Source: Escarpia spicata (taxonomy: Eukaryota; Annelida; Polychaeta; Sabellida; Siboglinidae). Taken from it: a stretch of DNA of 64,000 nt. Position numbers and translations under genes: made by a program. The notes under the pieces are model-generated. The model was not told the origin of the DNA. It did not search any database and saw only the letters and a program-made list of their open reading frames with translations. Position 1 is the first letter of the stretch. Each line of letters opens with the position of its first letter. This document shows, one piece after another, positions 58,078 to 64,000 of the stretch. The DNA is taken from contig OZ023209.1 in assembly GCA_963995525.1 (NCBI GenBank), positions 35,563,179-35,627,178 on the forward strand, given 5' to 3'.

Positions 58078-59950
58078 TTGAAAGAAGCCATTAGAAAAAT
58101 AAAGTACAAACAAATATTGTGGAAGTCATATAAACGTACTGGAAATGATGAAGACTGCAACATTTATAAAGAAGCACTTAACCAAGCTACAACTGAAATT
58201 AGAAATTTAAAGAGAAGTTATGAACAAAAATTTGCTTGCAATATAAAACATGACAGCAAGAGTTTTTACGCGTAAGTTCGAAGCAAACAGAAAGTTCAGA
58301 ATAAGGTCGGTCCTCTAGAAGATAGTGCTGGAAATATAATATCATAGGGATTCTTAATGGCAGAAGACCTGAATGAGTATTTCAGTTCGGTGTTTACCAA
58401 GGAAGATATTAGTTCACTGCCAGTACCAGAGGCTAAGTTCAAGGGGGCAGAATCAGATTATTTAGGACAGTTAATTGTAACCCAGGAAATGGTAGCTAAG
58501 AAAATAAGGTCTATGAAGGATAATAAATCACCTGGAGTGGATGGGATTCCGCCCAAAGTACAATTGGAAATTGTAGAACAAATTAGCATTCATTTAGAAT
58601 GGAAAGAAGCAAACATTATACCGTTATTTTAAAATAGGTTCGAGAAACAAGTCAGAGAAATATACACCAGTGAGTTTAACATCAGTGATTTACAAATTAT
58701 TAGAAAGACTAATTAAAGATCACATGGTGGATTTTTTTGTTAAACATAACTTGATCAACCCATCTCAACTTTGGTTTCTAAATACGAGGTCATGGTTAAC
58801 AAATATGTTATGTTTTTTGAAGACATCTCTAAGCGGATAGACAAACGATCACCAGTAGATAAACTTTCGACAAAATGCCACATCAAAGATCACTGCTTAA
58901 ACTACAAGCCCATAGCATAGGAAATGGTATAATTAAATGGATAGAAAAATGAATGATTGACAGAACGCAACGGGTAGTAGTTGATGGGGAGGCTTCAAAC
59001 TGGATATCAGTTTTGAGTGGGGTATCACAGGGATCAGTACTCGCACCTATATTATTCTTAATATATATCAACGATTTGGCTTATGATATAACAATCAAGA
59101 TGTTGAAATTTTTGGATGATACAAAGACGTTTAGAAGGATTAAAAGTGATGGAGATAGACAGCATTTACATGATGATCTTGACAGTTTGATCAAATGGTC
59201 TGACAAGTGGCAAATATTGCTAAATTTTAGGAAATGTAAATTTCTCCACACAGGACATGGGAACGAAGATGTACACTATACAATGGGGGTTCTGTACTAA
59301 GTACTACCGTAAAAGGAAATGACTTAGGGTTAACTATTAGTGCTGATATGAAGGTTTCAGAGCTGTGCCGAATTGCAGCGTCAAAGGGAAATCAAATCCT
59401 TGGATTAATTAGGCGAAATATAGCGTATAAGGAAAAATAACTAATAATACTGCTGTACAAAACAATAGTTAGGCCTCATTTAGAATATTGTATACAAGCG
59501 TGGAGGCCATATCGCAAGAAAGACATAGAGTACAGAGGAGAGCGACTAAAATGTTACCAAAACTGAGGGATCTTAGTTATGAAATACGCCTAAAAGAATA
59601 TGGTTTAACAACACTAAAGACCAAGAGTTTGAGAGGAGACTAGACAGATGTGTTTAAAATATTGAATGGTTATGAAAATATTGATATAGATATTTTTTCT
59701 CATTTAAGAAAGATAGAAGGACTAGAGGACATGAAGTTACATTAGTAAAGGAGCAGTGTAGATTAGATATAAGAAAGTTCTCATTTTCACAAAGAACTAT
59801 ATATGAATGGAACAGATTATATGGTGATTGTGTGGGTGTTAGTAGCGTGAATATGTTTAAAAATAAAATCGACACATACCTCAGAAGGGCGGGATACACG
59901 TAGATAAAAGGGTTGGACTCTCGATAAGCCAAAGGACTTCCTTGTCCACC
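58078..59950 (+). pseudogene. CR1-like copy 3 linker, RT and C-terminus
   Basis: Fragments include NEYFSSVFTKEDISSLPVP, NKSPGVDGIPPK, GVSQGSVLAPILFLIYIND and FLDDTKTFRRI (motif C FADD changed to FLDD). At least five frame breaks. The C-terminus degrades after 59300. Confidence 0.8.
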
Positions 59951-60003
59951 TGCTATCTAGAGCTAATTCTCTGGGTGACAATCTTGCTAAATCTTGTTAA
60001 ATC

Positions 60004-61138
60004 ATAACTAGGAAGACAATCGATGGTGCCACCCGGCGATCAAATGGCAGTTGCCGGTACACGCCGGATAACCGCATACCACCGCACTTCGATTCATTCG
60101 ACCTGATCTCCTAGATCGAGGCCCTCTCGGTTGATCTCATCGGCCACACGCCGGATGAAACTGTGCCCCAGAATGAAAAATGTCTTAATTCTACAATATA
60201 TATTATGAACACCATTCATCACGTATCTAGTTCATTGGACACCCACACCCCTTTAAAAAATATGTATTCATATACATATATTAACACAGGACAGAGGAGG
60301 GTAACCCCCTGTTACTATCCTCAGCCTTGTCCAATTGGTTTAATGTCCATTGGCATGGGAATGTAACGGCTGAATGCATCCCTGTGCCATGACTGGATAA
60401 CCACGCATTCTCGTCACCGTTGTAGACCAATAGTCGTTAATTGGACGTACCATTAATCATACAAGTTTTCCTTTTTTAAGTTTAATTTATACTTTTTTGG
60501 ACAAAAGAAAGGACTTAACTGATTTTATCAGATGTCAGGGTTTAGGGTTCGCCACCTATACTCCGTTGCCAGTGCATTAGGGTCTTCGTTCATTTTCCAA
60601 ATCCTTAATAGAGGATACTTGAACCTACTATACATACATACATTTATACATACATATGTAGAGAATTTATAATGATAACGCACATAGTATCAATCTTCTT
60701 AATTGCTGAATGTTGTACAGGCTCCGAAAAGTCTATTTATATGCAAATGACTATAGCTGGGGTGGGGGATTTGTTTACATTTGAGGCCATCTGGTTTTGG
60801 GGAGGCAAGAACCCTATACAGGGGAGGGGGCCTTTGTTCAGAAGGTTACTGTAAGTTCACTGGCACCCTGCCAAGATTTATAGAAAACCCTAGAATTTGA
60901 AAATTACATAATCAAGGGACAGCGTCTGTCCGAAGGCTACATATTTAGTTGTATATAAGGAGGGCTTTAATGAGGGTCAGGGCTGGCTGTCAGGAGATGC
61001 AGCCAGACACTTCGAAGGCTGGCTGTTGGGGGATACAGCCAGACACTGCGAGGGAGCTGTTTGTTAGAACAGGCCCGAAGATGCATGCTGGAGTTGTGTG
61101 TATATAGCACAGGCCAGTGATGTATCATGGCGACTACT
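60004..61138. other. Unassigned spacer between two CR1-like copies, possible LTR-like DNA
   Basis: No protein frame. A GC-rich patch (60015-60160) with gccggataaccgcat-type repeats precedes AT-rich sequence. Near the right end a TATATAA box (60953-60959) is followed by two copies of ggctggctgt-(5-8)-gatgcagccagacac/gatacagccagacac (60982-61048). This could be part of a solo LTR, but I found no second copy. Confidence 0.35.
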
Positions 61139-63480
61139 GGGGCATGTTAGACATAGTTTTGTCCTCACAGAATGAATTAGTTGACAATGTCAAGATATGT
61201 GAGCCACTGGGGAGTAGCGATCACAACCAGATACATTTTACCATCAAAGTAAAATCAGAAAGGAATAGCAAAAAGCAGTATAGGAGAAATTTCCACAAAG
61301 GAAGGTATAAGGACATGAGGAAATATTTAGCAAAGATAGACTGGAATAAGACACTGAAAAATAAGACGGCAACAGAATGCTGGAATATATTAAAGAGTGA
61401 AATTAAGTGCATAATCGATAAATTTGTACCCTTCAAAAAACAAGGAAAACGGTCCAAAAAGAAACACTTATCGAAAGAAGCCATTAGAAAAATTAAGTAT
61501 AAACAAATGATGTGGAAGTCATATAGATGTACTGGAAATGATGAAGACTACAACAATTATAAAGAAGCACTTAACCAAGCTACAGCTGAAATTAGAAATT
61601 CAAAGAGAAGCTATGAACAACAATTAGCTAGTAATATAAAACATGACAGCAAGAGTTTTTATGCGTATGTTCGAAGCAAACAGAAAGTTCAAGATAAGGT
61701 CGGTCCTCTAGAAGATAGTGCTGGAAATATAATATCAGAGGGATTCATAATGGCAGAAGACCTGAATGAGTACTTTAGTTCAGTGTTTACCAGGGAAGAT
61801 ATTAGTTCACTGCCAATACCAGAGGCTAAGTTCAAGGGGGCAGATTCAGACTATTTAGGACAATTAATTGTAACCCCGGAAATGGTAGCTAAGAAAATAA
61901 GGGCTATGAAGGATAATAAATCACCTGGAGTGGTTGGTATTCCACCCAAACTACTATTGGAAATTGTAGAACAAATTAGCATACCACTTGCAACAGTTTT
62001 CAACTTGTCATTAGAAGAGGGAGTGGTTCCTTTAGAATGGAAAGAAGCAAACATTATACCGTTATTCAAAAAAGGTTCGAGAAACAAGTCAGAGAACTAT
62101 AGACCAGTGAGTTTAACATCAGTGATTTGTAAATTATTAGAAAGACTAATTAAAGATCACATGGTGGATTTTCTTGTTAAACAAAACTTGATAAACCCAT
62201 CTCAACATGGTTTTTTTAAAGCGAGGTCATGCTTAACAAATATGTTATGTTTTTTGGAAGACATCACTAAATGGGTAGATGAGGGATCACCAGTAGATAT
62301 CGTCTACTTAGATTTTCAAAAAGCTTTTGACAAAGTACCACATCAAAGATTACTGCTTAAACTAAAGGCCCATGGCATAGGAAATTGTATAATAAACTGG
62401 ATAGAACAATGGCTGATTGACAGAAGACAACGTGTAGTAGTTGATGGGGAGGCTTCAAACTGGAAATCGGTATTGAGTGGGGTACCACAGGGATCAGTAT
62501 TAGGTCCTATATTATTCTTAATATACATCAACGATTTGGATGATGAAATAACAAGCAAGGTGTTGAAATTTGCGGATGATACAAAAGTGTTTAGAAGGAT
62601 TAAAAGTGATGGAGATAGACAGCATTTACAAGATGATCTTGACAGGTTGATCAAATGGTCTGAAAAGTGGCAAATGATGTTCAATTTTGGGAAATGTAAA
62701 TGCCTCCACATAGGACATGGGAACGAAGAGGTAGAATATACAATGGGGGGTACTGTACTAAGTACTACTGTAAAAGAAAAGGACTTAGGGTTAACCGTTA
62801 GTGCTGATATGAAGATTTCAGAGCAGTGCGGAATTGCAGCTTCAAAGGGAAATCAAATCCTTGGATTAATTAGACGAAACATAACGTATAAGGAAAAAGA
62901 GCTAATAATACCGCTGTACAAAACAATAGTTAGGCCTCATATAGAATATTGTATTCAAGCGTGGAGGCCATATCGCAGGAAGGACATAGATATGCTAGAA
63001 AGAGTGCAGAGGAGAGCAACTAAAATGATACCAAATCTGAGGGATCTTAGTTAAAAAATACGCCTAAAAAAATGCGGTTTAACAACACTAGAGACCAGGA
63101 GATTGAGACGAGATCAGATAGAAGTGTTTAAAATATTGAAGGGTTATGAAAATATTGATATAGATATTTTTTCTCAGTTAAGAAAGATAGAAGGACTAGA
63201 GGACATGATCTTGCATTAGCAAAGGAGCAGAGTAGATTGGATATAAGAAAGTTTTCATTTTCACAAAGGACTGTAAATGAATGGAACAGATTACCTGCTG
63301 ATTGTGTGGGTGCTAGTAGCGTGAATATGTTTAAAAATAAAATCGACACATACGTCAGACGCGCGGGATACACATAGATAAAAAGGCCGGACTCTCAATA
63401 AGCCAAGGGCTTCCTTGTCCACCTGCTACCTAGAGTTAATTCTCTGGGTGGCAATCTTGTTAAATCTTGTTAAATCTTGT
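61139..63480 (+). mobile_element. CR1-like LINE copy 4, 5'-truncated, best preserved
   Basis: It begins abruptly inside the endonuclease (DIVLSSQNELVDN) and runs through an RT frame of over 630 codons to a 3' end with three copies of AATCTTGTTA (63450-63483). 5' truncation with an intact 3' tail is the normal product of LINE insertion. Confidence 0.9.
61144..63054 (+). CDS. CR1-like ORF2: end of endonuclease, reverse transcriptase
   Basis: The open frame starts at MLDIVLSSQN (ATG 61144), which is internal to the original ORF2. It has the SDHNQIHF endonuclease motif, a Lys-rich linker, NKSPGVVGIPPKLLLEI, VYLDFQKAFDKVPHQR (motif A), VLSGVPQGSVLGPILF (motif B) and LKFADDTKVFRR (motif C). It stops at a TAA after RDLS, where other copies continue with a Lys/Arg-rich C-terminus for about 100 residues; those residues can be read 3' of the stop with further breaks. 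RT motifs are intact, but the 5' half is missing. Confidence 0.9.
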   Translation: MLDIVLSSQNELVDNVKICEPLGSSDHNQIHFTIKVKSERNSKKQYRRNFHKGRYKDMRKYLAKIDWNKTLKNKTATECWNILKSEIKCIIDKFVPFKKQGKRSKKKHLSKEAIRKIKYKQMMWKSYRCTGNDEDYNNYKEALNQATAEIRNSKRSYEQQLASNIKHDSKSFYAYVRSKQKVQDKVGPLEDSAGNIISEGFIMAEDLNEYFSSVFTREDISSLPIPEAKFKGADSDYLGQLIVTPEMVAKKIRAMKDNKSPGVVGIPPKLLLEIVEQISIPLATVFNLSLEEGVVPLEWKEANIIPLFKKGSRNKSENYRPVSLTSVICKLLERLIKDHMVDFLVKQNLINPSQHGFFKARSCLTNMLCFLEDITKWVDEGSPVDIVYLDFQKAFDKVPHQRLLLKLKAHGIGNCIINWIEQWLIDRRQRVVVDGEASNWKSVLSGVPQGSVLGPILFLIYINDLDDEITSKVLKFADDTKVFRRIKSDGDRQHLQDDLDRLIKWSEKWQMMFNFGKCKCLHIGHGNEEVEYTMGGTVLSTTVKEKDLGLTVSADMKISEQCGIAASKGNQILGLIRRNITYKEKELIIPLYKTIVRPHIEYCIQAWRPYRRKDIDMLERVQRRATKMIPNLRDLS

Positions 63481-63499
63481 TAAACCGAATTGTTCCACA

Positions 63500-64000
63500 A
63501 CCTCATATACCGGCGTCGAGTTATTCTCGGCGTTATCAAACCCCAAAGGGTGTGGACGGGATGTTATCGGGTCACGAGACGCGCGGTGCAGGAAATGACC
63601 AGCCGATGTTTAGCGCCTACCGTCCTGTGTATGACACGGGCCGGAGGGAGGCTCATTATGGCCAGTGCGGGAGCTCCAACCAGACGGCTGGGGTAGTAGA
63701 CAGGATTATGCAACTAACAACACGGCAGGTCAAGTGGTGTCACATCTACCTAGCGTTAGGTTCTCCGTGCCAACTACTCAGGTCAACGCACCAAAACCAA
63801 AGAGCCCGGCGTTGTATGATGGCAAGAGTAGCTGTCGTGATTACCTGATTCAATTCGAAATGGTTTCGGATTTGAACAGGTGGGACGAAGCTACTCGTGC
63901 TTTGGAGCTAGCCACCAGCTTACGTGGGCAGGCTCAGGGTGTGTTGAGTGACCTGGAGGCCCCGGACAGGGTGAACTACGAAACATTAGTACGGGCCCTG
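63500..64000 (+). pseudogene. Retrotransposon gag, partial at right edge
   Basis: The plus frame from about 63670 to the window end reads ...TTQVNAPKPKSPALYDGKSS, then CRDYLIQFEMVSDLNRWDEA and LELATSLRGQAQGVLSDLEA, the typical capsid start of a Ty3/Gypsy-type gag (usual form YDG-x-SSW-x-DYL-x-QFE). The upstream part (63490-63670) is in other frames, so it may be frameshifted. It is unlike the gag at 53 kb and belongs to another family. Confidence 0.75.

Larger units (their letters stand above)
52300..60003 (+). mobile_element. CR1-like LINE copy 3, decayed, interrupted by the Gypsy element
   Basis: On the plus strand it begins inside ORF1 (GDSILRK-like near 52420, GTRxEHVTERVEK region), is interrupted at 52804-56923 by the LTR element, resumes in ORF1, and continues with endonuclease (57008-57900), linker and RT (58078-59300) and C-terminus to a 3' end near 60003 (AATCTTGTTA-type tail). 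Many stops and frameshifts. The endonuclease carries the same insertion as copy 1. Confidence 0.85.

Overview
The window is animal nuclear DNA dominated by introns and transposons. The combination of a YME1L gene with minisatellites built from its own exon/intron borders, CR1-like, RTE-like and Penelope-like retroelements, and a Ty3/Gypsy element suggests a marine invertebrate. Amphioxus (Branchiostoma) is my best guess, because intron-border minisatellites have been described in that genus as far as I remember. No prokaryotic features are present.

Positions 1-36.2 kb hold one host gene on the minus strand: the mitochondrial i-AAA zinc metalloprotease YME1L. Eighteen coding exons can be placed exactly. 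All splice junctions fit GT/AG, all phases agree, and the exons sum to 2112 nt (704 codons). The start codon is at 36207. The last exon visible ends at 57, so the final part of the peptidase domain lies off the left edge.

The introns carry large tandem arrays: 51 bp (0.47-6.94 kb), 44 bp (9.5-10.0 kb), a (TG)60 tract, 45 bp (10.6-10.86 kb), 59 bp (13.8-23.1 kb) and 36 bp (29.5-30.75 kb). The 51-bp array repeats the exon 17 splice donor about 130 times, and its proximal part stays open in the YME1L frame.

Positions 36.7-49.6 kb are a nest in minus orientation. An RTE-like LINE is split by a nearly full-length CR1-like LINE, which is itself split by an 855-bp terminal-inverted-repeat element. 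A 2.27-kb insertion sits in the RTE 3' region, and a second copy of that 3' region lies upstream in tandem.

Positions 49.7-52.3 kb are a decayed Penelope-like reverse transcriptase with an upstream SGNH-like reading frame. Positions 52.3-60.0 kb are a decayed plus-strand CR1-like LINE, interrupted by a structurally complete but defective Ty3/Gypsy element with identical 128-bp LTRs. A better preserved 5'-truncated CR1-like copy lies at 61.1-63.5 kb, and a second gag gene starts at the right edge. Apart from the YME1L promoter region, no host gene is visible to the right of 36.2 kb.
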